NCBI GenBank assembly: GCA_964585305.1
Contig: CAZPDM010000011.1
Span: 8,455 to 72,454 of the forward strand
DNA length: 64,000 nt
DNA from: CAZPDM01 sp964585305
GTDB lineage: Bacteria; Planctomycetota; Uabimicrobiia; Uabimicrobiales; JABWCH01
Direction of reading: 5' to 3'
A program made the position numbers and the translations under genes. Numbering within the stretch: the first letter of the stretch is position 1; the number at the start of each line of letters is the position of its first letter. This document shows positions 48,987 through 58,859 of this stretch, piece by piece. Under the pieces are notes generated by a model. The model was not told the DNA's origin. It ran no database searches and saw only the letters and a list, made by a program, of their open reading frames with translations.

Positions 48987-51650
48987 ATGGAAAATAATAA
49001 TTCAGAGGAACAATTTCCCACTCAATCAGAGGAACAATTTCCTACTCAATTAAATACCTCGAATCCTATCAATAGTATTGGAAATCCAATAAATAGTGCG
49101 CAAGAAAAATATAAAATTATTAGTCAAATTGGTAGTGGTGGAATGGGAAAGGTTTATAAAGCCTTTGATAATCAATTACAACGTATTGTTGCGATCAAAG
49201 TTATGCTAGAAGGGCAAAATAACCAACAGACAGAAAGATTTATACAAGAAGCTAAAGCAATGTCTCAATTAAATCATCCCAATATTATTCGTTTTTATGA
49301 TATTGGGATGATAAAAGGACAGCATTATTTTTCTATGGAATTTGTCGAAGGTGGAACACTACGAGAGCTTCTTAAAAAGAAGAAACGATTAGCAGGTAAA
49401 TATGCAGCAGAAATTATGTTGAAAATTACACAAGCTATTGGATATGCGCATCAGCAAGGGGTTATTCACCGGGATTTAAAGCCTGAAAATATTATGTTAC
49501 GTGAAGATGGAGAACCTGTAATTATGGATTTTGGTATAGCAAAAGTTGCATCTTCATCTGGCTTTAAGCTAACAAAAACAGGTGCGATTATGGGCACTCT
49601 AAATTATATGTCTCCTGAGCAAGCAAATGGAATTACCCGTGCTATTGATCAAAAAACAGATATCTATTCACTAGGAGCTATACTTTATGAGATGATTGCA
49701 GGGCATCCTCCATTTGTTGGTACAAATCAAACTGAACTTATGCTAAAGATATTTCGTGAACTTCCTCCTCGTTTAAACCAATCTAAATTAAGAATTTCAG
49801 AATCATTAGAAGCAATTTGTTTTAAAGCACTGGCAAAAGATAAAAAAGAACGTTATGCTAATGCTATGGAAATGGCAAATGATTTAAATCGCTATTTACA
49901 AGGGATTCCTGTATTAGCTCAGACACCAAATATTTTTATGTATGCTACAGCTTGGTTAAAAAGACATGCAAAATTAGTAACAGTGAATGCAATAATTATT
50001 TTTATTCTGATGTTTGTAGGATATTCATTAGGGAAAAGGAATGAAATTCCTGAAATAAATAAAAATGGAATAATTCCAAATAATTCACAAATAAATAATT
50101 CTCCTATTTCAGATAATCCAAATAAAAACAATGCTCAAAGCCCACTTTTAAATAATAATCCACCACCTAACAATACTCCATCAAATCCACCTTTAAATAA
50201 TAATCCACCATCTAACAATACTCCATCAAATCCACCTTCAAATAATAATCCAATTCCTCCTATTCCAACTAATCCTCCTCCAGATCCACATCCAAACAAT
50301 CCCCCACCAAATCATCCCATCCGTCCGCTTCCAGACAATCCACTTCCACCACTTACGGATATTCCGCCGGAAATACCTTTTGTTAAACCACATTCTCCTA
50401 ATAATCAGCCTATAAACTTTGAAAAAAGAATAGATGAACTTCATAAAGAATCATCAGAAATTTCTAAACGACTTTGGGAAGCTCCAAATAGAAAAGAATT
50501 TGACAGAATACTCCAGCAATTAGATGTGATAATTTGGGAAATAGCACAATGCTATCGAGATTGGAATAAGCCTGCTTTTGAACTGGCAAATTTAAAAAAT
50601 ATTCAAAATCCTAATCCTCTCATGATGTTGAGACGTTTGGAAAGATATTCAGAAGTTGGAATGTTTGGTTCTATGCAAATTGATGTAGAGCGTTTAAGAC
50701 AATATCCAGAATATAATAAAATAGCCGAAGAATATGGAACTCAAGTTTTAGTATTAGAAGATCAGTTTGGGCAGACATTGCGTCTTTTAAGCTGGGCCTC
50801 AACGTCAAATTGGGATTTAGAAAAACATCCAGATTTGAAAAATGATATAAAAATTATGTTTGATATTGCTTCGAATCTTTATGAAAGTCTTCCTCTTCCT
50901 AAGTTTTTTTATCAACTACAAAATGTACATTGTTTGCAAATCCCATTAGATTGTATCGAAATTTTATTAGCAATCAAGTACAACAATTTTGCCCGAGCAG
51001 AAAAAATAATTTCAAAATTTAGAAACATGAAAGAAGTTCAAAAAATTATTGGGCCGTCTCCTATAGCTGCTTCAATCGATCAAACTTGTATTTATTTGAC
51101 ATTGGCTATTTATCTTTTTCACAATAAAGAATTTGAACAAGCAAGAAATATATTTGAAGAACTAGTTAAAGTCCCAGAAGTAAGAGGTACTGCTCAGGTC
51201 TATTTAAACTATCTTTCTAAAAAAACTCAAAAATTGCCCTTTTGGGCGGATTATCAATTAAATAAAAGTTTATCAAATATTGTAGGAGAGTTAAGCTATA
51301 AATTCGCAGGTTTATTAGAAGAGATATATAAGAATTATGGTTGTGCTTGCGCTATGGAAGCGGGGCAAAAATTTTCTTGTCTTGAAATTGGATTTAGACA
51401 TCTTATTTTTCATAAAATGGGTAATTTTTTAATGCTAAATGGGAATTTCCCTCAAGCAGAAGAAATGCTACTGATAACTAAAAAAATGTGTGATTTTCCT
51501 CAACTATCTTTAACTTTCGCCTATTTATATTTAAATACTGAACGTTATGAAAAAGCCAGACAATGCTTTGAAGAATGTTTAAAAAGCTCAGAGACAAGAG
51601 AAATTGCAAAACCATATTTAGAAAAGTTAAAAAATATGAAGAAAAAATAA
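48987..51650 (+). CDS. Receptor-like Ser/Thr protein kinase with Pro/Asn linker and helical repeats
   Basis: An 887-residue Hanks kinase with all catalytic motifs: GSGGMGKV near residue 50, VAIKV, HRDLKPEN near 163, DFG in MDFGIAK near 181, and SPEQ in place of APE. A membrane segment (LVTVNAIIIFILMFVGYSLG) near 333-352 is followed by a low-complexity Asn/Pro linker (about 365-475) built from 45-bp DNA repeats, and a TPR-like C-terminal region. SEEQFPTQ is repeated twice at the N-terminus. The kinase should be cytoplasmic and the repeats periplasmic or external. It is typical of planctomycete receptor kinases. Ribosome site AAAGGAAT. Confidence 0.93.
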   Translation: MENNNSEEQFPTQSEEQFPTQLNTSNPINSIGNPINSAQEKYKIISQIGSGGMGKVYKAFDNQLQRIVAIKVMLEGQNNQQTERFIQEAKAMSQLNHPNIIRFYDIGMIKGQHYFSMEFVEGGTLRELLKKKKRLAGKYAAEIMLKITQAIGYAHQQGVIHRDLKPENIMLREDGEPVIMDFGIAKVASSSGFKLTKTGAIMGTLNYMSPEQANGITRAIDQKTDIYSLGAILYEMIAGHPPFVGTNQTELMLKIFRELPPRLNQSKLRISESLEAICFKALAKDKKERYANAMEMANDLNRYLQGIPVLAQTPNIFMYATAWLKRHAKLVTVNAIIIFILMFVGYSLGKRNEIPEINKNGIIPNNSQINNSPISDNPNKNNAQSPLLNNNPPPNNTPSNPPLNNNPPSNNTPSNPPSNNNPIPPIPTNPPPDPHPNNPPPNHPIRPLPDNPLPPLTDIPPEIPFVKPHSPNNQPINFEKRIDELHKESSEISKRLWEAPNRKEFDRILQQLDVIIWEIAQCYRDWNKPAFELANLKNIQNPNPLMMLRRLERYSEVGMFGSMQIDVERLRQYPEYNKIAEEYGTQVLVLEDQFGQTLRLLSWASTSNWDLEKHPDLKNDIKIMFDIASNLYESLPLPKFFYQLQNVHCLQIPLDCIEILLAIKYNNFARAEKIISKFRNMKEVQKIIGPSPIAASIDQTCIYLTLAIYLFHNKEFEQARNIFEELVKVPEVRGTAQVYLNYLSKKTQKLPFWADYQLNKSLSNIVGELSYKFAGLLEEIYKNYGCACAMEAGQKFSCLEIGFRHLIFHKMGNFLMLNGNFPQAEEMLLITKKMCDFPQLSLTFAYLYLNTERYEKARQCFEECLKSSETREIAKPYLEKLKNMKKK
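50147..50251 (+). repeat. 45-bp tandem repeat inside kinase linker
   Basis: Two full units beginning TTTAAATAATAATCCACCA (near 50147 and 50192) plus a partial third from 50237, coding for NNNPP-NNTPSNPP units. It is likely to vary in length between strains. Confidence 0.75.
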
Positions 51651-51654
51651 AATT

Positions 51655-51684
51655 TAACCGATCGTAAAAATACACGATCGGTTA
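51655..51684. terminator. Bidirectional terminator between kinase and GH3 genes
   Basis: TAACCGATCG and its exact complement enclose a ten-base loop, between the convergent stops at 51650 and 51705. Confidence 0.8.
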
Positions 51685-51704
51685 GTAAGAAATCTTATTT
51701 GCTT

Positions 51705-53939
51705 CTATTTGATTTGAAATTTAACACTTATAACGTCTTGACTATTTCCACCCACTAAAATTTGGAAATTTCCTGGTTCTAGCACATAATCAAGATTATT
51801 ATTATAAAAATGAAAATCATTTGGGCTTAAAGTAAATGTTATGATTTGTTTAGCACCAGGTTCTAGAGTGATACGTTGGAATCTGCGGAGTTCTTTAACA
51901 GGACGGGTTACACTAGCAACTTCATCGCGAATATAAAGTTGTACAACTTCTGTTCCTACTTTTTTTCCAGCGTTTGTAAGAGTGATACTTACTTGTAAAT
52001 CTTCATTTGTTGTAATGACTTCTTTATTCAAAATTAAATCACTATAAACAAAATTTGTATAACTTAATCCGTACCCAAAAGGATATAATGGCGTATTAGG
52101 AATATCAAGGTATCGCGAACAATATTTTGTATTGGGATCTAGCATAGGACGGCCAGTATTTTTAGCATTGTAATAAACAGGAATTTGTCCCAATGATCTT
52201 GGAAAAGTAATAGGAAGTTTTCCAGATGGACTCACATCACCAAATAAAACAGAAGCTACGGCAAGACCTGCTTGTGTTCCTAATTGCCAACATTCTAAAA
52301 TTGCAGGAATATTTTGGTTGGCCCAGGGAATTGTTAAGGGGCGTCCATTTGTTAATACTAAGACAATAGGTTTGCCAGTTTTTGCTAGCTCTTTTAATAA
52401 ATTTTCTTGCATTCCAGGTAAATCAAGATTGGAGCGACTAGCAGCTTCACCGCTTTGTGCTGCGGTTTCCCCGAAGCATGCAATAATAACATCAGATTTT
52501 TCAGCAATTGAGAGAGCCTCAGCAAAACCTTGAGTATCGGTATCGTCTAAACCAGCTCCACAACCTTTGCTAAATAAAACTTGAGTTTCTGGGCTTACAA
52601 ATGTCTGAATGCCTTTTAAAAGTGTTACCACATCTTTTGCATCCCCTGCTCCCCACCAACAACCCATCATATCAACTTGATTATCTGCCATAGGGCCAAT
52701 TACAGCCAAAGTTTTGACATTTTTAGCTAAAGGCAGTAAATTGTTTTCGTTCTTAAGCAAGACAATAGATTCTTGTGCCATTTTTAGTGCTTGAGCTAAG
52801 TTTTCTTTTGTCATAATCCGTTGTTGAGGCCGACTAGAATCGCAATAGTAAAAAGGATTTTTAAAAAGGCCTAATTCATATTTCAAACGTAGAATTCTGC
52901 GAACAGATTCATCTAAAACCTTTTCAGACACAAGACCATCTTGTACTAATTTTACCAGATGTTTTCTATAAATATGGCCTTCCATATCCATATCTGTACC
53001 TGCTAAAATAGCAAGACGACCGGCATCTGGCTCATCTTGAGCATAGCCATGCAAAATCATTTCATTGATAGCAGTATAATCACTGACAACAAAACCATCA
53101 AATTTCCATTCTTTGCGAAGAATCTCATTCAATAATTTAGGATTTCCTGTGCTAGGAACGCCAGCAATTTCATTAAATGATGTCATAAAAGTTTTTGCAC
53201 CAGCTTTTGTTGCTGCTTCAAAAGGAGGCAAATAGACTTCTCGTAATTTTTGTTCAGACATATCAACTGTATTATAATCGCGTCCTGCTTCCGCAGCACC
53301 ATAAGCAGCAAAATGTTTTGCACAAGCTAAAATTGTATCATTTTCAGAAATATCTTGTCCTTGAAAACCACGAACACGTGCTATAGCAATTTGGCTTCCT
53401 AAATATGTATCTTCGCCAGAGCCTTCAGCAATACGTCCCCAACGTGGATCGCGAGCAATGTCCACCATGGGAGCAAATGTCCAATGAATACCTACTGCGG
53501 AGGCTTCACTTGCTGCAATTCTTGCAGTTTTTTCAATAAGCTCGATATCCCAGCTTGCTGCTTCTCCTAATGGAATAGGAAATATCGTACGAAATCCATG
53601 TATTACATCAAATCCAAATAAAATTGGAATTTTCATCCGAGATTTTTCCATAGCCATTCTTTGAACACGTTCTACAAAATCGGGTTGAATTGCATTCAAA
53701 AAAGAGCCAACGTAACCTTGTTCAATATATTTTTCATAATCAGGATTTAAAAATTGGCCATTTTCTCCCCAATATGCTGTGTATTGGCAAAGTTGACCTG
53801 CTTTTTCGTCAAGCGTCATTTTTTCTAATAGATTGGTAATAAACGACTCAGTATTCGCACGTTCTTCGCGAGTAAGAGGCTGTGCAAATAACATACTTGC
53901 AGAGAAAAGTACTAAAATAAGTAAAACTGTCCGAATCAT
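51705..53939 (-). CDS. Secreted glycoside hydrolase family 3 (beta-glucosidase type)
   Basis: A 744-residue exported enzyme with signal peptide MIRTVLLILVLFSASMLFAQ. The GH3 N-terminal barrel has HWTFAPMVDIARDPRWGRIAEG and the nucleophile Asp in GFVVSDYTAI near residue 285. The C-terminal domain (ESIVLLKNENNLLPL ... GSG-like GEAASRSNLDLPG) and a terminal fibronectin-III-like domain (TLTNAGKKVGTEVVQLYI) follow, as in BglX. It cleaves terminal beta-linked glucose or xylose from oligosaccharides; the exact substrate is unknown. With the pectin-lyase-fold protein it points to polysaccharide use. Confidence 0.94.
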   Translation of the reverse strand: MIRTVLLILVLFSASMLFAQPLTREERANTESFITNLLEKMTLDEKAGQLCQYTAYWGENGQFLNPDYEKYIEQGYVGSFLNAIQPDFVERVQRMAMEKSRMKIPILFGFDVIHGFRTIFPIPLGEAASWDIELIEKTARIAASEASAVGIHWTFAPMVDIARDPRWGRIAEGSGEDTYLGSQIAIARVRGFQGQDISENDTILACAKHFAAYGAAEAGRDYNTVDMSEQKLREVYLPPFEAATKAGAKTFMTSFNEIAGVPSTGNPKLLNEILRKEWKFDGFVVSDYTAINEMILHGYAQDEPDAGRLAILAGTDMDMEGHIYRKHLVKLVQDGLVSEKVLDESVRRILRLKYELGLFKNPFYYCDSSRPQQRIMTKENLAQALKMAQESIVLLKNENNLLPLAKNVKTLAVIGPMADNQVDMMGCWWGAGDAKDVVTLLKGIQTFVSPETQVLFSKGCGAGLDDTDTQGFAEALSIAEKSDVIIACFGETAAQSGEAASRSNLDLPGMQENLLKELAKTGKPIVLVLTNGRPLTIPWANQNIPAILECWQLGTQAGLAVASVLFGDVSPSGKLPITFPRSLGQIPVYYNAKNTGRPMLDPNTKYCSRYLDIPNTPLYPFGYGLSYTNFVYSDLILNKEVITTNEDLQVSITLTNAGKKVGTEVVQLYIRDEVASVTRPVKELRRFQRITLEPGAKQIITFTLSPNDFHFYNNNLDYVLEPGNFQILVGGNSQDVISVKFQIK

Positions 53940-53969
53940 AAATAGCCTTTCTGTTGAGAAATATAAAAA

Positions 53970-54626
53970 CTATGCAGCATACCAAAACACTGCAAAATAA
54001 TGGCATGTAGTTCCTGCAATAACAAATAAATGCCAAATAAAATGACTATACCGTAACCACGAATCAATTGCAAAAAATGCAACACCAAATGTATAAAATA
54101 AGCCTCCTGCAATAAGTAATATTAACCCATTTTGGGGAACATTATCAACCAATGGACCTGCGGCAATCATAATAAGCCACCCCATTATAAGATAAAGACT
54201 TGTAGATAAAATAGGGAGGGTTATTTTTTCGAATATCTTTAATATTACTCCAACTATAGCAAATCCCCAAATAATTCCAAAAAGTGTCCATCCCCACGCA
54301 CCACGAAGGACTCCAAATGAGAATGGCATATATGTTCCTGCAATAAGAAAATATACTGCAGAATGATCAATAATCCGAAAAATGCGTTTCGTTTTGCCAG
54401 TAGTAAAAGCATGATATAAAGTAGATGCAAGATATAAAATGATAATAGTGGCAGAAAAAATACATGTGCCAACAATAAATCCAGCATTTTTATATTGTAT
54501 TGAATGTATGATAAGAAACGGAATGCCAATCAATGCCGCAAGCAATCCTATTCCATGACTAATGCTGTTGGCTATTTCTTCTCCCTGTGATTGTTCCCGT
54601 TCTTCGATTGGAAATAATATTTTCAT
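53970..54626 (-). CDS. Hemolysin III / PAQR family membrane protein
   Basis: A 218-residue protein with seven membrane segments. Conserved family points are ANSISHGIGLLAALIG, ASTLYHAF, RIIDHSAVYFLIAGTYMPF and the late HFIWHLFVIAGTTCHYFAVFW, which supply the Ser/His/Asp/His metal-site residues of PAQR-type proteins. Bacterial members (TrhA/YqfA) are linked to membrane lipid homeostasis; haemolysis is only historical. It starts 31 bp upstream of the GH3 gene on the same strand. Confidence 0.92.
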   Translation of the reverse strand: MKILFPIEEREQSQGEEIANSISHGIGLLAALIGIPFLIIHSIQYKNAGFIVGTCIFSATIIILYLASTLYHAFTTGKTKRIFRIIDHSAVYFLIAGTYMPFSFGVLRGAWGWTLFGIIWGFAIVGVILKIFEKITLPILSTSLYLIMGWLIMIAAGPLVDNVPQNGLILLIAGGLFYTFGVAFFAIDSWLRYSHFIWHLFVIAGTTCHYFAVFWYAA

Positions 54627-54737
54627 ATCATTTTCTTTGTAAAAATAAGAGATATTTTCTTAATTGCACTTTAATTGAATCACCGATTTTATCATAAAAT
54701 TTTTTCTTTGTCTATTGACAAGCTATTTAATTTTTCC

Positions 54738-54764
54738 TTGACTTTTTAGCAAATTTGGGATAAT
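54738..54764 (+). promoter_or_regulatory. Candidate moxR promoter
   Basis: TTGACT (54738-54743), 15-bp spacer, GATAAT (54759-54764), about 73 bp before the moxR start. The spacing is short. Confidence 0.4.
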
Positions 54765-54836
54765 CTTTAAATAGAGAATATAAGTTGAAAATTATTTAGC
54801 TTGTTTTTAAACTATCTTTCAAGAGAAAGATATATT

Positions 54837-55970
54837 ATGCTTGATGTACAAGATCATCAAATTGCTAAGTTTGCAACAGGAAATAGTGTTCCTCCTGATA
54901 ATATTATGGCTTTAGCTGTTGAAAGTTATAAAAAAATTGTAGAGACTTTGCAAAAACGCATCGTTGGCATGTCTGAAGTTGTGGAGCAACTTTTATTAGC
55001 AATATTTAGTGGCCACCATGCGTTATTGGTGGGAGTTCCTGGGTTAGCTAAAACCCTACTTATTCGATCTATTGCTGATTTAATGGTATTAAAATTTACG
55101 CGTATCCAATTTACTCCAGATCTTATGCCATCAGATATTACGGGTACAGAAGTTTTAGCCTACGATGAACAAAGTAATACTCGGCAATTTACTTTTTTAC
55201 CAGGTCCTTTATTTGCAAACATTATTCTTGCAGACGAGATCAATCGAACACCTCCCAAAACACAGTCAGCACTTTTAGAAGCAATGGAGGAAAAAACTGT
55301 AACAGCGTTAGGCCAAAAATTTTCTCTTGAGCTTCCATTTCTAGTATTAGCTACACAAAATCCTATTGAACAAGAAGGAACATATCCTTTACCCATTGCT
55401 CAACTTGACCGATTTATGTTTAATATTTTAGTTGATTACCCTAATGCACACGACGAACATCAAATTATGAGGAAAAGTTTACGTATTTCAGATGAGCCAT
55501 TAGAACCAATTTTTCAGAAAGACGATTTTTTGCAAATCCTTTATTGGGGACGTAAAATAAATATTTCTTCGCATATTCGTGATTATGCTGTGAAACTTTG
55601 TCGGGCTACACGCCCACAACATCCTGAAGCACCCAACTTTATTCGTAATTTAGTTGCCTGGGGAGTAAGTCCAAGAGCAACACAATATCTTATTTTGGCG
55701 GCTAAGACACGAGCTATGCTTCATGGTCGTAAGGAAGTGGAACTTGAGGATATTGTAGAAATTGTACATCCAATTTTTCGTCATCGTATTTTAATGCATT
55801 ACCGTGCAGAAGCTGAAAACATTGGGCAAGATGACATTATTTCTTTGCTTTTACAAGAAATTCCTACACCTAATGGTATTGAAATAAAAATATCTCATCG
55901 TAAATATGCGAAACATCTTTATTTTAACCGTGCGACAAATGGCGACAATGAGAATCATTTAGAGAACTAA
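54837..55970 (+). CDS. MoxR family AAA ATPase
   Basis: A 377-residue AAA+ ATPase of the MoxR group, chaperone-like enzymes that act with DUF58/VWA proteins. Walker A is GVPGLAKT near residue 67, Walker B IILADEINR, and sensor I LATQNPIEQEGTYPLPIAQLDRF is very typical. The ATG at 54837 has AAGAGAAAG upstream; an upstream in-frame start has no ribosome site. The DUF58 protein that usually accompanies it lies at 39908-41143. Pseudopilin genes follow 38 bp downstream. Confidence 0.94.
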   Translation: MLDVQDHQIAKFATGNSVPPDNIMALAVESYKKIVETLQKRIVGMSEVVEQLLLAIFSGHHALLVGVPGLAKTLLIRSIADLMVLKFTRIQFTPDLMPSDITGTEVLAYDEQSNTRQFTFLPGPLFANIILADEINRTPPKTQSALLEAMEEKTVTALGQKFSLELPFLVLATQNPIEQEGTYPLPIAQLDRFMFNILVDYPNAHDEHQIMRKSLRISDEPLEPIFQKDDFLQILYWGRKINISSHIRDYAVKLCRATRPQHPEAPNFIRNLVAWGVSPRATQYLILAAKTRAMLHGRKEVELEDIVEIVHPIFRHRILMHYRAEAENIGQDDIISLLLQEIPTPNGIEIKISHRKYAKHLYFNRATNGDNENHLEN

Positions 55971-56008
55971 AAAATTGTATCTTGTCTGGTGAAACAGAAA
56001 GGAAATTT

Positions 56009-56605
56009 ATGAAAAAACAACGATATGGTTTTACCCTTGTCGAATTACTAGTTGTAATTGCTATTATTGGCGTACTAGCCGGAATTCTTGTCCCTAGTTT
56101 GAGTGCTGCAAGTGTTCGTGCCCAACGGGCTAAAGTAAAAGCAATCATTACTCAATTGGAACAAGCACTAACTCAATATAAACTTGAAAAAAATAAATAT
56201 CCACCTAGTACAGAAAATAATGGCGGATCTGTAACAAGTGGTGGAACTTATACCTATCGCAATGATTGTTTAGTAAAATATCTTGATGGCGATACTTCAA
56301 ATGGTGGAGAAAGTATTCTTTATTTTGATTTCCAGATTCAATATTTAAGACCATCAAATAATTTAATTTATTATGGTCCATTTGATGAAGATTTCTGGTA
56401 TCATAATTTTGATGAGGATAATGCCACCAGTAGAGTACGCAGTACAAGTTATCCTTTACATCCTTGGTATAATCGAATTAACTTCCAAGGAGTTCAAATA
56501 TATTCCCGCGCTAATGGCGGTAAGGATTATGGTAACGATGCTTATGGTGGTGCTACTAATCCTACAACAATGGATTTTCTTTGGATTACTAATTATACAA
56601 AATAA
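56009..56605 (+). CDS. Pseudopilin 1 (prepilin-type N-terminal domain)
   Basis: A 198-residue pseudopilin. Prepilin peptidase should cut after Gly in MKKQRYG|FTLVELLVV, with Glu at mature position 5 and a long hydrophobic helix. The rest is a small globular domain with Gly/Asn/Tyr-rich sequence (EKNKYPPSTENN). The layout resembles GspG-like major pseudopilins of planctomycetes. The ATG at 56009 has AAGGAAAT upstream. It is the first of five such genes in a row, implying a type II secretion-like pseudopilus; no secretion ATPase or secretin is in the window. Confidence 0.92.
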   Translation: MKKQRYGFTLVELLVVIAIIGVLAGILVPSLSAASVRAQRAKVKAIITQLEQALTQYKLEKNKYPPSTENNGGSVTSGGTYTYRNDCLVKYLDGDTSNGGESILYFDFQIQYLRPSNNLIYYGPFDEDFWYHNFDEDNATSRVRSTSYPLHPWYNRINFQGVQIYSRANGGKDYGNDAYGGATNPTTMDFLWITNYTK

Positions 56606-56612
56606 TTCTAAA

Positions 56613-56632
56613 TTAGAGGGGCTTCCCCTCTA
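56613..56632 (+). terminator. Hairpin between pseudopilin genes 1 and 2
   Basis: TTAGAGGGG-CT-TCCCCTCTAA, eight bases after the first pseudopilin stop, followed by A rather than T. It may protect or trim the first message so the first pilin is made in excess. Confidence 0.6.
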
Positions 56633-56653
56633 AAAAAAATGATAGGGAAAATT

Positions 56654-57445
56654 ATGAATAAGAAATTATTCGGATTTACTTTAATAGAATTACTTGTTGT
56701 TATTGCAATTCTGGGAGTTTTAGCAAGTATTGTTATGGCAGTAGGAAGTAGCGTAATTTTAAAAGCTCAAGTTAAAGGAACTCAAGGAACAATTTTAGCT
56801 TTAGTTGCTGCTTGCGAACAATATCGCGCAGTATTTGAAGCTTATCCAGCATTGGATTTTCCAGGGCATTGCTCATCAATTGCCGCTGGCAACCCTACTT
56901 ATACATCTGCAGATATTGGCGGTGCAAATACTAATATTATCAGTAAAGAAACTCCAACTGGTCTATCCGATACTGATACCTATTCTAATAATAATTATAA
57001 AGAATTTAATAAACGATTACGCTTTTTTCTTGAAGAACGTATTTATGAAATCGATGATGTAAGATCTGGTCCATTTGTAACCCAAAACTTAGTAAAAACT
57101 ATTGACTCTGCAGACACAGTAAAAACAAATAATAGTTATATGTATGTGGATGCTTGGGGAAATTACTTACGTATTTGCCCCGGACGAGATCATAGACTGG
57201 ATACACCAAGAGGTCCAAATAATCTTTCTCCTGATGCAAATAAAGCTGTTACTTTACAGGCTAAAAATCGCAAATATTATCCACTTGATATTTTCTCCAT
57301 TGGTCCGGACGCAGAAAATGACGTCGATAAAAATGGTACTCAATTCCTGACTAAATTTGATACAACTGCTTCTGGCAATGATGATCTTGTTAGCTGGTTT
57401 CTGGATAGTAAATATAGTGAAAAAAACTATGGTTCAACGAAATAA
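56654..57445 (+). CDS. Pseudopilin 2
   Basis: A 263-residue pseudopilin with leader MNKKLFG|FTLIELLVVIAILG and Glu5. It contains the late motif DAWGNYLRICPGRDHRLD and DIFSIGPDAENDVDKNG. The DAWGN and (S)xGPD elements are the calcium-binding C-terminal signature of GspG pseudopilins, so this is the most likely major pseudopilin. The ATG at 56654 has AGGGAAAA upstream and was preferred to one five codons earlier. Confidence 0.92.
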   Translation: MNKKLFGFTLIELLVVIAILGVLASIVMAVGSSVILKAQVKGTQGTILALVAACEQYRAVFEAYPALDFPGHCSSIAAGNPTYTSADIGGANTNIISKETPTGLSDTDTYSNNNYKEFNKRLRFFLEERIYEIDDVRSGPFVTQNLVKTIDSADTVKTNNSYMYVDAWGNYLRICPGRDHRLDTPRGPNNLSPDANKAVTLQAKNRKYYPLDIFSIGPDAENDVDKNGTQFLTKFDTTASGNDDLVSWFLDSKYSEKNYGSTK

Positions 57446-57478
57446 TGTGACATATCTTTCATGTATTTAGGGGAAAAT

Positions 57479-58093
57479 ATGATGCAAACAAGATTACATA
57501 GGGCTTTTACTCTTGTGGAATTAATGGTAGTTATCTCTATTATTATAATTTTATTGGGTATGAGTGTTCCAGCAATCAGTGGATTTATGGAACAAAGACG
57601 TTTAAAAGGTGCCGGACAACTTGTACAAAGCGCGTGTTTAGAAGCTCGCTCTCGTGCAATTGCTCAGCGAGAACGACAATATCTTGTTTTTTTCGTTCAG
57701 TTAAAATCGGGTGAAAAATTTTGTGAATATGAAATTCCCTCTGCTGTATTAGTTCCCAGTGCTACAAATAAAACTAAAACCGGAGCTATCAACACTATTT
57801 ATTCTTTTGATTCAAATGAAAATACCCCTGATTCTTCAGGAAATAAAAGTATTGATCAAGTTGGGCAACATCAGGAATTACCAGAACTTATCGAATATCA
57901 ACTTCCCAGTACTAATTTCTCTCTAACTTTTTATCCTGACGGCATGGTAACTTTCCAAGGAATTACAGATAAATTCAACGATCCAGAAGCTAGCACGGAT
58001 ACAGATATGATTTTTAAAGAATCTGGCGCAGATTTCAAAGCATATATTGATATTCAGGCAAATACCGGGCGAGCAAGATTTTTTGTCAAATAG
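57479..58093 (+). CDS. Pseudopilin 3 (GspH-like)
   Basis: A 204-residue pseudopilin with leader MMQTRLHRA|FTLVELMVVISII; the residue before the cut is Ala rather than Gly. FMEQRRLKGAGQLVQSACLEARSRAIAQRERQYLVF resembles the GspH/FimT family, whose members sit near the pseudopilus tip. AGGGGAAAAT precedes two adjacent ATGs; I used the first. Confidence 0.88.
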   Translation: MMQTRLHRAFTLVELMVVISIIIILLGMSVPAISGFMEQRRLKGAGQLVQSACLEARSRAIAQRERQYLVFFVQLKSGEKFCEYEIPSAVLVPSATNKTKTGAINTIYSFDSNENTPDSSGNKSIDQVGQHQELPELIEYQLPSTNFSLTFYPDGMVTFQGITDKFNDPEASTDTDMIFKESGADFKAYIDIQANTGRARFFVK

Positions 58094-58148
58094 TTTAACC
58101 TATAGCTATTTTTTCTTTTTTTAAAAAAATAGCTTGGAGATGATAGAT

Positions 58149-58829
58149 ATGATTCATCAAACAAAAAAACATGGTTTTACTTTGGTAGAACTATTGGTTT
58201 CTGTTGCACTCATGCTTATTCTGGTTGGCGCAGTTATTATGATTTTCCAAAACTCATCTGAAGTATTCAGTATTTCAGATGCGAAAATTTTTGTCTATCA
58301 AAATGGCAGAGCTGCTTTAGAATTAATGTCGCGAGAAATTACTAGTGCTGATAATTCAGGTTCTCCTGCCAGCAATTTTACCATACGCAATCCTACTGCT
58401 GCTGCTACAGAACAAACAATACTTTCTTTTCGTACTACAACTTCCTGGATTGAATCTGGAGCACAGAAAAGTGGGACGACAGTAGTTACATATCTTTTAA
58501 GTCCTAATACAACAGATAATACATTATGGAATCTTGTACGAAGAATAGAACCTGTTAGTGCTTCTAAACCAGATGCAATTCTAGCACAGTATATTCCAGT
58601 TGCAGAAGCTGCTGTAAAAATTTCCTATTTTAAATATAATTCCACATCTAAAAATTGGGATTTTGCAGAAGAAGCAGCAGGAACTCAAAAAGATTTCTCG
58701 ACCGGAACTGGTGGCGTCGCCAATTTGCCAGATGCCGTCCGAATTTCTATTTTTTTCACTGATAGACAAAAACGCGTAACGCGTTGCTTAAGTCGTACAG
58801 TATGGATTCCTAAAAGCATAAATTCATAA
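58149..58829 (+). CDS. Pseudopilin 4 (GspJ/PilW-like)
   Basis: A 226-residue pseudopilin with leader MIHQTKKHG|FTLVELLVSVALML. The region GRAALELMSREITSADNSG after the helix is typical of GspJ/PilW minor pseudopilins. The C-terminus includes LPDAVRISIFFTDRQKRVTRCLSRTVWIP. GGAG lies nine bases before the chosen ATG. Confidence 0.88.
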   Translation: MIHQTKKHGFTLVELLVSVALMLILVGAVIMIFQNSSEVFSISDAKIFVYQNGRAALELMSREITSADNSGSPASNFTIRNPTAAATEQTILSFRTTTSWIESGAQKSGTTVVTYLLSPNTTDNTLWNLVRRIEPVSASKPDAILAQYIPVAEAAVKISYFKYNSTSKNWDFAEEAAGTQKDFSTGTGGVANLPDAVRISIFFTDRQKRVTRCLSRTVWIPKSINS

Positions 58830-58859
58830 TTTTAATAGTTCATTTTAAAAGGAAGAAAA

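Noticed and set aside
50140..50260. CRISPR array
   Set aside because: The 45-bp repeats are contiguous and in frame within the kinase gene, without spacers.
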